The translations under genes and the position numbers were made by a program. A DNA stretch of 64,000 bases from Bradyrhizobium erythrophlei (lineage in GTDB: Bacteria; Pseudomonadota; Alphaproteobacteria; Rhizobiales; Xanthobacteraceae): NCBI RefSeq assembly GCF_900142985.1, contig NZ_LT670849.1:4294501-4358500 (forward strand). Reading direction: 5' to 3'. The notes below the pieces were generated by a model, which was not told where the DNA came from, made no database searches, and saw only the letters and a list, made by a program, of their open reading frames with translations. Shown one piece after another: positions 44,035 to 52,132 of this stretch. The stretch's first letter is position 1. Every line of letters begins with the position of its first letter.

Positions 44035-44203
44035 CCAGTGGTCCGATTTCAACATTCGCATCCCTTCTCAGCGGGCAGTCTTGCGAATGTCGAAATCAAA
44101 GGGCCACCTGAAGAAATTCATCTTCACTGGAGCTTTGGATTTTGCATTCGCCTTACGAACTCGCCGTCAGGTCTGCAGCGAATGTCAAATCCGCTCCAGT
44201 GGT
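44035..44203 (-). repeat. Twin-hairpin element C
   Basis: H1 (44035-44110): outer CCAGTGGTCC/GGGCCACCTG, inner GATTTCAACATTCGCA, 21-nt loop (44061-44081) with TCTCAGC. H2 (44125-44201): outer CACTGGAGC/GCTCCAGTG, inner GGATTTTGCATTCGC, 26-nt loop (44152-44177) with CGAACTCGCCG. Architecture and loop motifs match elements A and B; the inner stems have no sequence in common with them. CCAGTGGTCCG occurs at both ends. H1 faces the small gene at 43919-44011. The 44204-44367 remainder holds nothing recognisable. Confidence 0.75.
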
Positions 44204-44367
44204 CCGCCATAACGCTTAAGGCTAACGATCCGTTCCACGCCAAAAAAGGCAGCGTTGCTGTCCATCCGTTCCATCTCGGCGGCGCACAACGGTTCGTCAC
44301 GTGGTTAAAGAGTCGTGAAAACAAGGCGTTGATGAGTCCTTAAATAAATTCGTTGAAGTTCTCCCGC

Positions 44368-45606
44368 ATGACGCGCGGAGTTTGTTTGTATCTCGTCGGC
44401 TCCTTCGTCCTTGTTTCGCTTGCGGGATGCGGCCGCGGATTCTTCTCCGAGGAGCGCGAGCCGTGGCGGGCCGAGGCTGAGATCGCCTGCCTGAAATCCG
44501 GCGAGGTCAAGGAAGGCCCTGATCTGGTTCGGATAAGTCCGATCTCCGGCCCCGGTGCCTGCGGCGCCGATTTTCCGCTGAAAGTCTCTGCGCTCGGCGA
44601 AAGCTCCGCGAGTTTCGGTTTTGCCGACGAGGATATGCGTCCGCCCGCCGGCATCGGCAATCAGCCGCGCTGGCCGGGCGGCCAGCCGCCTCCGCCGCCG
44701 CCGTCGACTTATTATCCGGACCAGCCGTATCGCGCGCCTGGCTATAGCGGCTCGAACTACGACGCCCCCAGTAATTATGGCGCGTCGTCCAACGGTCCGG
44801 TTTCGTTGCGCGCGCCTGGCCTCGCGCCGGACCAGGAGGATGAAAGCGCATCGCATGGCTGGCAGGCAGGGCCGTCATCACCCTATGCGCCGCAGCCGAA
44901 CTATTCGCGCGACCGCTATCCGCCGGGCGCGCCGGAGCGCGTCGAAGCGCCGCCTCTCGCGCCGTCGTATCAGCCACCACCGCGGCTCGGTCCGGGGCCG
45001 ATGCAGGCGATAGCCGCGGGGCCGGTCGCGGTGAAGCCCGCCGCGACGCTCGCGTGCCCGCTCGTCTCGGTGCTCGACCGGTGGATCGCCGAGACCGTGC
45101 AGCCGGCGGCGCAGCGCTGGTTTCGCCAGCGCGTGGTCGAGATCAAGCAGATCTCGGCCTATTCCTGCCGCGGCATGAACGGCAATTCGAGCGCGCATAT
45201 TTCCGAACATGCGTTCGGCAATGCGCTCGACATTGCCGCCTTTACGTTGGCCGACGGACGCCACGTCACGGTGAAGGATGGCTGGCGCGGCTTGCCGGAA
45301 GAGCAGGGCTTCCTGCGCGATGTCGAGGCGGGCGCGTGCCAGCAATTCACCACAGTGCTGGCGCCGGGCTCTAACGTCTATCACTACGACCACATTCATG
45401 TGGACCTGATGCGCCGTGCCTCGCGTCGTCTGATCTGCCAGCCTGCCGCCGTCTCCGGCGAGGAAGTCGCCTCGCGCGCCATGCAGCGCAACCCTTACGC
45501 CTCGTCGCGTGAGCCATATGCGACGGGATCGCTCGGCGCGCGCAAGGCCGCCTCGCGCAGGCACGGCGAAAAGGTCAACGAGGAAGACGAGTTCGAGGAC
45601 GAGTAG
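44368..45606 (+). CDS. Extensin-like C-terminal domain lipoprotein
   Basis: 412 residues from ATG 44368. Lipobox LAGC at residues 18-21 (VSLAGCGRG); long Pro/Tyr/Gln middle; C-terminal extensin-like domain: SCRGMNGNSSAHISEHAFGNALDIAAF, then NVYHYDHIHVDLMRR, with histidine/aspartate residues of a peptidase-like (M15-type) site. Anchored to the outer membrane, likely acting on peptidoglycan. A TTG at 44353 is in frame but less plausible. Confidence 0.85.
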   Translation: MTRGVCLYLVGSFVLVSLAGCGRGFFSEEREPWRAEAEIACLKSGEVKEGPDLVRISPISGPGACGADFPLKVSALGESSASFGFADEDMRPPAGIGNQPRWPGGQPPPPPPSTYYPDQPYRAPGYSGSNYDAPSNYGASSNGPVSLRAPGLAPDQEDESASHGWQAGPSSPYAPQPNYSRDRYPPGAPERVEAPPLAPSYQPPPRLGPGPMQAIAAGPVAVKPAATLACPLVSVLDRWIAETVQPAAQRWFRQRVVEIKQISAYSCRGMNGNSSAHISEHAFGNALDIAAFTLADGRHVTVKDGWRGLPEEQGFLRDVEAGACQQFTTVLAPGSNVYHYDHIHVDLMRRASRRLICQPAAVSGEEVASRAMQRNPYASSREPYATGSLGARKAASRRHGEKVNEEDEFEDE

Positions 45607-45610
45607 GCAT

Positions 45611-45739
45611 TCCCCGGACGCGGCGCGACACGAAGTGGTGCGCTGCTGATCCGGGGTCCACTATCTTCACATCGTATTGTATATGCATGGGCCCCGGCTC
45701 TGCGGGGCAGCGTTACGCGCTGCACCGCGTCCGGGACAC
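45611..45739. repeat. Dispersed repeat, CCCCGGACGC class
   Basis: TTCCCCGGACGCGGCGCGAC at 45611 and CTGCACCGCGTCCGGGACAC at 45720 are the arms; between lie GATCCGGGGTCCACTATCTT and GGGCCCCGGCTCTGCGGGGC. Related to 24722. Confidence 0.75.
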
Positions 45740-45828
45740 GCGAGCGCCCGCCGTCACCCGTACACATTCCGCCCTATTCAGGTCTATAAAGCCCCCAATC
45801 ATCCGCCACCGGCACAAGGGAGCTTTTC

Positions 45829-46866
45829 ATGTCAGACCCGATCGATCGCCGCCGTTTCCTCGGAGCTTCCGCAACCACCATTGCCGCAACGCAATTTTCC
45901 CTGAGCGCCGCCGCGAATGCGCAGACGCCATCGGCAAGCGGTTCGGCGAAGGGCGGCGGCAACACGTCCTTTGCGTCCCTGAAGCAGATCAACGCGGGCG
46001 TGCTCAACGTCGGTTACGCGGAAGCCGGACCTGCGGACGGCAAGCCGGTGATCCTGCTGCACGGCTGGCCCTACGACATCCACGCCTTCGTCGACGTGGC
46101 GCCGATCCTGGTGTCATCGGGTCATCGCGTCATCATTCCGCACTTGCGCGGCTATGGCACGACGGCGTTTCTGTCGGATGCCACGTTGCGCAGCGGCCAG
46201 CCCGTGGCGGTTTCCGCCGACATTGTCGCGCTGATGGATGCGCTCAAAATCGAGAAAGCGACGCTGGCCGGTTTCGACTGGGGCGCGCGCTCGGCCGACA
46301 TCATCGCAGCGCTATGGCCGGAGCGCTGCACCGCGCTGGTTTCCGTCAGCGGTTATCTGATCGGAAGCCAGGAAGCCGGCAAGCTGCCGCTGCCGCCGGC
46401 GGCCGAACTGCAATGGTGGTATCAGTTCTACTTCGCGACCGAACGCGGGCGATTGGGTTATGAAAAATATCGCCGTGAATTTTCCAAGCTGATCTGGAAG
46501 CTCGCCTCGCCGAAATGGAATTTCGACGACGCCACGTTCGAGCGCAGCGCGAAAGCCTTCGACAATCCGGATCACGTCGCGATCGTGATTCACAATTATC
46601 GCTGGCGGCAGGCATTGGCTGAAGGCGAAGCGAAATTTGACGAGCTCGAAGCGAAGCTTGCGAAAGCGCCGGTGATCGCCGTGCCGACGATTACGATGGA
46701 GGGCGATGCCAACGGCGCACCGCATCCGGAGCCATCGGCCTATGCGAAAATGTTCTCGGGCAAATATTCGTATCGCCTGATATCAGGCGGCATCGGGCAC
46801 AACCTGCCGCAGGAAGCGCCGCAGGCCTTTGCCGACGCGGTGATCGATGTGGCGAAGGGCGGGTGA
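45829..46866 (+). CDS. Tat-exported alpha/beta hydrolase (epoxide hydrolase-like)
   Basis: 345 residues. Twin-arginine signal DRRRFLGAS, then LLHGWPYD oxyanion region, nucleophile elbow AGFDWGARS with D150 in place of serine, as in epoxide hydrolases and haloalkane dehalogenases, and terminal IGHNLPQEAP with the catalytic histidine. Periplasmic hydrolase of an epoxide or halide; substrate unknown. Strong Shine-Dalgarno AAGGGAG. Confidence 0.85.
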   Translation: MSDPIDRRRFLGASATTIAATQFSLSAAANAQTPSASGSAKGGGNTSFASLKQINAGVLNVGYAEAGPADGKPVILLHGWPYDIHAFVDVAPILVSSGHRVIIPHLRGYGTTAFLSDATLRSGQPVAVSADIVALMDALKIEKATLAGFDWGARSADIIAALWPERCTALVSVSGYLIGSQEAGKLPLPPAAELQWWYQFYFATERGRLGYEKYRREFSKLIWKLASPKWNFDDATFERSAKAFDNPDHVAIVIHNYRWRQALAEGEAKFDELEAKLAKAPVIAVPTITMEGDANGAPHPEPSAYAKMFSGKYSYRLISGGIGHNLPQEAPQAFADAVIDVAKGG

Positions 46867-46892
46867 TCGCACGCCGTAATGGCCATCTCTTC

Positions 46893-47135
46893 GTCATGGC
46901 CGGGCTTGCCGCCTTCGCTAAAGCTTCGGCGGCCAAGTGAGCTAGTGGCCCCGGCGAAGCCTTGGCGGAGACGGGACCCGGCCATCCACGTCGTCGGTCT
47001 CCCAAAGTAAGACGTGGATCACCGGGCATAGGCGAGTGGAAGCTACGCCGTTCTTCGAACGGCTAGGCCCGGTGATGACGAGTGGATAGATTGCTTCGTC
47101 GCTAACGCTCTCTTGCGTTTGTCGCACGCAATGAC
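46893..47135. repeat. Composite dispersed repeat
   Basis: GTCATGGCCGGGCTTGCC, then GGACCCGGCCATCCACGTCG and the GTGATGACG, GATTGCTTCGTCGC, GCACGCAATGACGG blocks: at least two repeat families end to end. It fills the gap between the convergent hydrolase and Bug-type genes. Confidence 0.75.
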
Positions 47136-47161
47136 GGGGGTGCAGCCAACGACGCCAACGC

Positions 47162-48145
47162 CTATTCCGGCTTGATATTGGCGGCCTTGATGATCGGCCA
47201 CCATTTCTCCATTTCGGCTTTCTGAAAGCTGCCGAGCGCCTGCGGGGTCTGCTGATCGGGCGCGGGAATGTCCTGACCGAGTTCTGCCAGTCTCGCGCGG
47301 ACGGTTGAATCCGCCAGCGCATCGACAACGGCGGAATTGAGACTGGCGATGACGCTGGCCCGGGTATCCTTCGGGACCCATAGCCCGTGCCAGACGGCGA
47401 CGTAAAAGCCCGGCAAGCCGGCTGCATCCGTCGTCGGGATGTCGGGTGCGACTGAAGATGGATTCTTTGCCGTGACGGCATAAGCCTTGATGGTTTTCGC
47501 CCTCACCTGCGGCAGGGCGTTCGAGACCTGGTCGAAAAGAATGTCGATCTGCTCTGCCATTAAAGCCTGTAACGCGGGTCCGGTGCCACGAAAGGGGACC
47601 ATCGTCGCCGAAATCTTCAGATGTTGCTCGAGATACACCCCGCTGAGGTGGGCTGCACTTCCGGGCCCGCCCGTTCCGATCAGAATCGCGCGGGGCTGCG
47701 CCTTGATCCAGGTGATCAATTCCTCGAGCGTCGTTGCGGGTATGCCGGGTTTACCGAGAAGCAACTGCGCATTGCTGGCAACCAGCGCAACCGGTTTCAG
47801 GTCGTTCAGCAGATCATACGGTAGCGAATAGATGGCGCCGTTGAAAACGTGTGAACCAACGTTGCCGATGCTGAGCGTCGTGCCATCCGGCGAGGCGCGC
47901 GCGACACGACCGACGCCTATGCTTCCGCTCGCGCCCGGCACATTTTCGATTAAAACGTTTTGCCCAAGCCCGACCGAGATGCGCTGGGCCAGAATTCGCG
48001 CGAGCGTGTCGGTCGGGCCACCCGCCGCATAGGGCACGATGATGGTGACCGGACGCGAAGACTGTGCAAGCGCGCCAGGCAGGCGCGCCACGACCGGCCA
48101 TCCGGCCATGCCAGCCACCAGGGCGATAAATTGACGACGTTTCAT
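47162..48145 (-). CDS. Bug-family tripartite tricarboxylate-type binding protein
   Basis: 327 residues with a Tat-like or Sec leader (MKRRQFIALVAGMAGWPVVARLPG). RPVTIIVPYAAGGPTDTLARILAQRIS is the Bug fingerprint; later WHGLWVPKDTRASVIASLNSAV and PDIPTTDAAGLPGFYVAVWHG match. Binds a carboxylic acid in the periplasm. No TctAB partners are adjacent. Confidence 0.9.
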   Translation of the reverse strand: MKRRQFIALVAGMAGWPVVARLPGALAQSSRPVTIIVPYAAGGPTDTLARILAQRISVGLGQNVLIENVPGASGSIGVGRVARASPDGTTLSIGNVGSHVFNGAIYSLPYDLLNDLKPVALVASNAQLLLGKPGIPATTLEELITWIKAQPRAILIGTGGPGSAAHLSGVYLEQHLKISATMVPFRGTGPALQALMAEQIDILFDQVSNALPQVRAKTIKAYAVTAKNPSSVAPDIPTTDAAGLPGFYVAVWHGLWVPKDTRASVIASLNSAVVDALADSTVRARLAELGQDIPAPDQQTPQALGSFQKAEMEKWWPIIKAANIKPE

Positions 48146-48190
48146 GCCTGCTTCACATCGAGGGATCGTTGCGCGTCGAACTCAGCGATT

Positions 48191-48610
48191 TTACTCGGCG
48201 CCAGATCGTAAAATCTTGTCCCGCTCGAATAGCTGCTTTTCGCTTTGGCCGTTGCGATGGGTTGCGACGATTTGAAGGCGTGCGCCGGCGTCGATGGCCT
48301 CGAACGAAATCCTGTCGTCTTTCGGATCATTGCGCCATCGCCCGGGCTCATCGGCCCAGACAACGCGGCTGCCCTCGATCCTGCATCGATACGTCCAGAC
48401 GAAACTGTCGATGGGCCGCGTGTAGGTAAGGAAGAAAACGTCGCCTCTTGTCAGGGCGACCTTGATTAATTTCGGATCGCGGTCCTTGATTGCTGCAATC
48501 GCAGTCCGGCAAATCGCCTCAGGCTCAAACAACGGCGCCGCTGCGACAAACGATCCGGTCGCCGGCCACGCAATCAACAGAACCATCGCGAAAGTCTTTA
48601 CCCGATCCAT
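48191..48610 (-). CDS. Exported hypothetical protein
   Basis: 139 residues, ATG 48610, signal peptide ending GSFVAAAPLF. Mature LFEPEAICRTAIAAIKDRDPKLIKV and YTRPIDSFVWTYRCRIEGSRVVWAD, with two cysteines, suggest a small disulfide-containing periplasmic domain. Function unknown. Confidence 0.7.
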   Translation of the reverse strand: MDRVKTFAMVLLIAWPATGSFVAAAPLFEPEAICRTAIAAIKDRDPKLIKVALTRGDVFFLTYTRPIDSFVWTYRCRIEGSRVVWADEPGRWRNDPKDDRISFEAIDAGARLQIVATHRNGQSEKQLFERDKILRSGAE

Positions 48611-48780
48611 CGGCCGCCCCCACCAAACCGCAGCATCGCTCCGAAGCCGTTCGGACTCGGTCCTGCTGAGCTTGGTCAGACTAGAAGCAGAATGCGGGTG
48701 CGTCCACATCAGGAGGTTTTCGCACCGCAATCGGTCGCTCGGACGACGGAGAGACCGTGTTGAGAGCCGTTGTGAAGAAC

Positions 48781-49278
48781 TTAGTCATCCTTCTTCCAAA
48801 TGAAGAACGCAGTGCACGCAATCTCTTCGGTGGTCTCCGCGAAACACATCTGCGTAGGGTACTCGGCATTTTCGACCGAGATCGGCACGCTGAAATCGTG
48901 GTTTTTCCCTTCACTGTCCTGGCGAGCGACATGGAGAAGGCCCGCTCCGTCGATCCAGTAGGTGCCTTGCATTGAGACCTGCAAAGTCGCCCGGGGTCCT
49001 GTTGCAAGGTTGTAGCTGCCCTCGCGATGCTGAACTTTGACTTCGAGGCAGCCAAGCGTCATCCATTCGTCGCGTTCCCAGTCTTGCCAGGCCCCTTTAA
49101 ATCTACAGTCAGGTTCGGAATGCAGTTTGAAGTAGGCTGCTGTCATCGCGTCGGCGGGCAAGGCTTGGCCGATCTCTTTCCGAGCACTGCGGAAAGTCGC
49201 CGCCGTTAGCACGACAAACCCGACGATCACCATCGTGGTGATGTAACGGATGACGCTGCCTTGTGCATTCATCCCCAC
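48781..49278 (-). CDS. Single-pass membrane protein with periplasmic domain
   Basis: 165 residues from ATG 49278 or 49272. N-terminal helix RYITTMVIVGFVVLTAATF, then a soluble domain with four cysteines (DCRFKGAW, LGCLEVKV, MCFAET, IACTAFF). Unknown function. It ends near a helical AATTC-rich strand; no neighbours in operon. Confidence 0.65.
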   Translation of the reverse strand: MGMNAQGSVIRYITTMVIVGFVVLTAATFRSARKEIGQALPADAMTAAYFKLHSEPDCRFKGAWQDWERDEWMTLGCLEVKVQHREGSYNLATGPRATLQVSMQGTYWIDGAGLLHVARQDSEGKNHDFSVPISVENAEYPTQMCFAETTEEIACTAFFIWKKDD

Positions 49279-49457
49279 CGTTCCTTGCGTCAGCGCGGTG
49301 CTTGGTCCCCTTTTCGCCAGAAAGGGCCGCTCCTTGATACCCGAGCTCGCTGATGAACGGTGTGAACTGGGTCACAAGCGGCCGCTCGTCTGGAGACCGA
49401 GGCGCGCCGCCGGCCTCACCAGGAGGCGGACATCACGACTATCGAACACGAAGTCAG

Positions 49458-49530
49458 CTTCGGGTCACTAACGGATGTCACAGCTCGACGTCGTCATGTC
49501 TGTTTCGTCCTCAAGCAGCGGACATCGACG
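49458..49530. repeat. TCACTAACGG repeat, copy 1
   Basis: CTTCGGGTCACTAACGG, then TCACAGCTCGACGTCGTCATGTC and AGCAGCGGACATCG. Same order of blocks at 50491-50565 and 55675-55767. The 49279-49777 gap otherwise holds only a doubtful small frame. Confidence 0.8.
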
Positions 49531-49549
49531 CAACCGTCCGTGATGTCCG

Positions 49550-49642
49550 CTAACGGTCAACAGGAGAACATCCTGCTGCCTTTACGACGAGAAGGGCGGC
49601 CTTGCGTTTTTGCTTGGACAGCGCCAAAATTCCGTAGGTCAT
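49550..49642 (-). CDS. Possible 30-residue peptide
   Basis: ATG 49642 after GGGAGG (spacing 6), stop at 49550; basic peptide MTYGILALSKQKRKAALLVV and a short tail. Could be a small gene or a decayed one; it abuts the ACTAACGG repeat, so it may be chance. Confidence 0.3.
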   Translation of the reverse strand: MTYGILALSKQKRKAALLVVKAAGCSPVDR

Positions 49643-49777
49643 CGCTCGCCTCCCGGTTCCCCCGTTTCCTACGGCATGGCAAAGAGCGATAGTTATTCTT
49701 CTGACGCCAACCACCTTGGTTTGCGGGCAGGCGAACGGAACCCCGTCTGAGACAACCCGCGAGCAAAGGAAGTTGTC

Positions 49778-50458
49778 GTGTCATCAATCGATGAACTCAA
49801 ATCCGAGGCCGCAGCGCTTGAAGCGAAAGCGAGCGCTCAGGGGCATCCCCTCAAACACTGCGACGCCCTTGAGCAGGTCGCAAGAAATCACGGGTACGAT
49901 AGCTGGCGTGCTTGTCGTGCAATCTTGGGCGATCAAGTCTCAGGCACTGGCAGCACGCTGCCGGAAAAGTCCCCTATCAACAACATCGAGATGAAGCGTT
50001 ATACCAGCAAGGAATGGAACTTCGCGCTGGATATCCCCGCGCGTTGGAATGCATTTCCTGCCGTGCCAACCAACAGCCCGTACGAGGTGATTCGTTTCGC
50101 TTCGCATGAAGGCGGCGTGCACGTCTCAATCATTTTTCGGCAACCCTACGATCCCGGACAGGGTCTCAAGGCATACGTCGATCAAATACAACAATCTCTG
50201 GTTAACGCCGGTTTCGGAAATTTTGTTCCGGGTGAAACTACCATCGGATCGCGTGTGGTGCCGACACTCGACTTTGACAAGCCTGACGACAAAGGTGGCA
50301 CCTGGAGTGTTCGCCATTACTTCGTGCTTTATGGCACGCTTGCGTACGTGGTGAGTTTTGGCACCAGCAGATGGCACGCAATGGCCGATCTGTTCGACCG
50401 AATAGCGAAAACCTTCGTCGTGGACGTGGAGGCGAAATCTTCGTCGCTTGAACCGTGA
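49778..50458 (+). CDS. Two-domain hypothetical protein
   Basis: 226 residues from GTG 49778 with AAGGA upstream. The N-terminal 55 residues KSEAAALEAKASAQGHPLKHCDALEQVARNHGYDSWRACRAIL resemble the small helical domain found in glyoxalase-like and toxin-associated proteins, where H-x2-A-L-E-x-V-A-x2-H-G-Y-x-x-W is recurrent. The rest (YTSKEWNFALDIPARWNAFPAV) is a beta-sheet PsbP/DUF-like fold. Function unknown. Confidence 0.65.
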   Translation: MSSIDELKSEAAALEAKASAQGHPLKHCDALEQVARNHGYDSWRACRAILGDQVSGTGSTLPEKSPINNIEMKRYTSKEWNFALDIPARWNAFPAVPTNSPYEVIRFASHEGGVHVSIIFRQPYDPGQGLKAYVDQIQQSLVNAGFGNFVPGETTIGSRVVPTLDFDKPDDKGGTWSVRHYFVLYGTLAYVVSFGTSRWHAMADLFDRIAKTFVVDVEAKSSSLEP

Positions 50459-50490
50459 CACTCAATCGGAGGGCTCCGCGTCGACGGTCG

Positions 50491-50565
50491 CTTCCGCTCC
50501 GGGTCACTAACGGAAGCCACAGCTTGGCGTCGTCATGTCTGTTTCGCGCTTGGCAGCGGACATCG
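50491..50565. repeat. TCACTAACGG repeat, copy 2
   Basis: CTTCCGCTCCGGGTCACTAA, CGGAAGCCACAGC, GTCGTCATGTCTG, GCAGCGGACATCG in the same order as copy 1. A MITE-like element lies 31 bp downstream. Confidence 0.8.
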
Positions 50566-50596
50566 TATCGGCTGCCAATCATGTCGGCGAAGTGCC

Positions 50597-50814
50597 GATT
50601 GTGTTGCAAAAGTCGAAAGTTGCAGCGGTCCAAATTTTTGGCGAAAACCCGAAGCGCAAAGAGGTCGATGATTCGCATAGTCTCAGTCGCGCTGCCGAAG
50701 TCGCCGACGAATTTGTCGCAAGGCGACGAGGTCCCTCAGATCATTACACGAATAACGCGCCAGCGGCCCTGAGAAATTTTGCATTTCCTGCAAAACGACT
50801 TTTGCAACACTATC
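50597..50814. mobile_element. MITE-like element with 19-bp inverted ends
   Basis: GATTGTGTTGCAAAAGTCG at 50597-50615 and its inverse complement (one mismatch) at 50796-50814. About 218 bp, no intact transposase; the frame across it carries no recognisable protein. The ends resemble the CTGTTGCAAA-type ends of IS6-related elements, so it is probably an internally deleted relic mobilised in trans. No target duplication is obvious. Confidence 0.65.
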
Positions 50815-50852
50815 TGCCAACAGGCGACGCTACACGCTCAGGGATGCTACGA

Positions 50853-50882
50853 AAAAGGGCCGCCAACTGAGGCGGCCTTTAT
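50853..50882 (+). terminator. Terminator-like hairpin
   Basis: AAAGGGCCGCC, loop AACTGA, GGCGGCCTTTAT; T run short. It follows the MITE-like element and precedes the small gene at 50954. Confidence 0.65.
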
Positions 50883-50953
50883 CATCCCGTAGTGGTACGG
50901 ACACGCCAGGAATTGTCGCCTTGTGCTAGAGTTACCCTGTAGTAGGGGACTCT

Positions 50954-51160
50954 ATGACGACCATTTACGGGGATGCCGTGCCTACACCAAACGGCGCTAA
51001 ACCTTGGGCTGCCGTTCTGTATTCAGACAGTGGCGAAATCAGTCGGACTGCCGCAGACACTAGAGAGCTTGCTGAGGCTATGGTCGCTTATTTCCTCGAA
51101 AAGCTTGCCGCCTACGCCCGGATGTCTTTTGCCGATCACGCCAGCGCGGAGCGGTACTAA
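50954..51160 (+). CDS. Small hypothetical protein
   Basis: 68 residues MTTIYGDAVPTPNGAKPWAA..., ATG after GTAGGGGACTCT. Short strand/helix protein with W, no known motif. The AGAGT/ACTCT arms just before the start form a small stem holding GGGGA. Unknown function. Confidence 0.55.
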   Translation: MTTIYGDAVPTPNGAKPWAAVLYSDSGEISRTAADTRELAEAMVAYFLEKLAAYARMSFADHASAERY

Positions 51161-51188
51161 TTCAAACTAGGCCACTGTGATTTTCAAA

Positions 51189-51218
51189 ACCGGCCACCAG
51201 GGTCGGAAACAGGCCGGT
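51189..51218 (-). terminator. Hairpin ending the leftward DUF4239 transcript
   Basis: ACCGGCC and GGCCGGT arms (7 bp); leftward reading continues into TTTTG. Confidence 0.45.
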
Positions 51219-51228
51219 ACCCGAGCGT

Positions 51229-51306
51229 CTATGGAACGAACCAGAATCCTAGCTGCAGCGCCAGGATGACGAGCTGACAACCGCCGATCAGCGCGCGCAG
51301 GATCAT
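51229..51306 (-). CDS. Possible 25-residue hydrophobic peptide
   Basis: ATG 51306 starts four bases after the DUF4239 stop; MILRALIGGCQLVILALQLG plus FWFVP. The ribosome site GAGG is close (2 bases), which makes it marginal; may be a small inner-membrane peptide in the DUF4239 operon. Confidence 0.3.
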   Translation of the reverse strand: MILRALIGGCQLVILALQLGFWFVP

Positions 51307-51310
51307 GGCC

Positions 51311-52072
51311 TCACGGACCTAGCGGCAAAAGCGCATGGCGCAGCGTCGCGCTTGAAACCCCCATCAGCCCCGTGAAGGGGCTGTCGAGTTCCAGAACCAG
51401 AAAAATCGCCCCGGCAAATGACAGCGCGCAGACAAGCAATGAGGCTATCACGACCGGATTGGTTGGCGCGAACAGAGTGAAGCTGACGAAAATCGCGCTC
51501 AGCCAGAAAACCAGAATGATCAGAAACGGTGTCGGGATTGAACCGCCGGCCTGCGCAAACAGAAGCAGCCGGGTCTGCGCGCCTTCGGTAAAGGCCGCGA
51601 TGGCGCGTGATTGCAGTGAGCGCTGCGTGTCATTGCTCGGCGACAGGCTTTCCAGTTCATTCTCGAAGGCCAAAGACTGGGCGCTCGCCCTGAAAGGAAC
51701 CGGCTTGTCGGCCGCAACCTCTCCCTCATGCCAAATGCTGTTGGCCAACGGCTCAATGCTTTGCCGCAGACGGGTTCGGACGGGAATTGCGTTCGGACCA
51801 TATTGCGCGAGCAACTCGTCAAGAAGAATGATTTTGGCGGTCATCTGCCTGACCTGGCTGGTCTTCTGGTCGAACGAGCCTTTCGCCGATGCGATCAACA
51901 GTCCCAGTACAAGGGCGGCCAGTGTACCGATCAGGCCCGTTGCTATTTTGACAACGTCCTTGGAGTCCGGCTGAAGATGACTTTCCGACAGCAGGGGTCG
52001 AGCGGCGGCGCCGGCCAGGGCGCCGCCTGATATCACCACGAAGACAAGAAGCGAGATCAACAGGTCAGTCAT
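51311..52072 (-). CDS. DUF4239 membrane protein
   Basis: 253 residues from ATG 52072. Helices at about 3-22, 42-62, 181-205 and 208-230; the loop RPLLSESHLQPDSKDVVKIATGLIGTLAALVLGLL is the DUF4239/bestrophin-like signature (...D...VVGTLYALLLGFL in relatives). Possibly an ion channel; unproved. Confidence 0.75.
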   Translation of the reverse strand: MTDLLISLLVFVVISGGALAGAAARPLLSESHLQPDSKDVVKIATGLIGTLAALVLGLLIASAKGSFDQKTSQVRQMTAKIILLDELLAQYGPNAIPVRTRLRQSIEPLANSIWHEGEVAADKPVPFRASAQSLAFENELESLSPSNDTQRSLQSRAIAAFTEGAQTRLLLFAQAGGSIPTPFLIILVFWLSAIFVSFTLFAPTNPVVIASLLVCALSFAGAIFLVLELDSPFTGLMGVSSATLRHALLPLGP

Positions 52073-52132
52073 GATATCTCCGTCAGCTACGCCGACCGAC
52101 ACCCGACTCTGACGTCGATCAATCCGAGGTGC

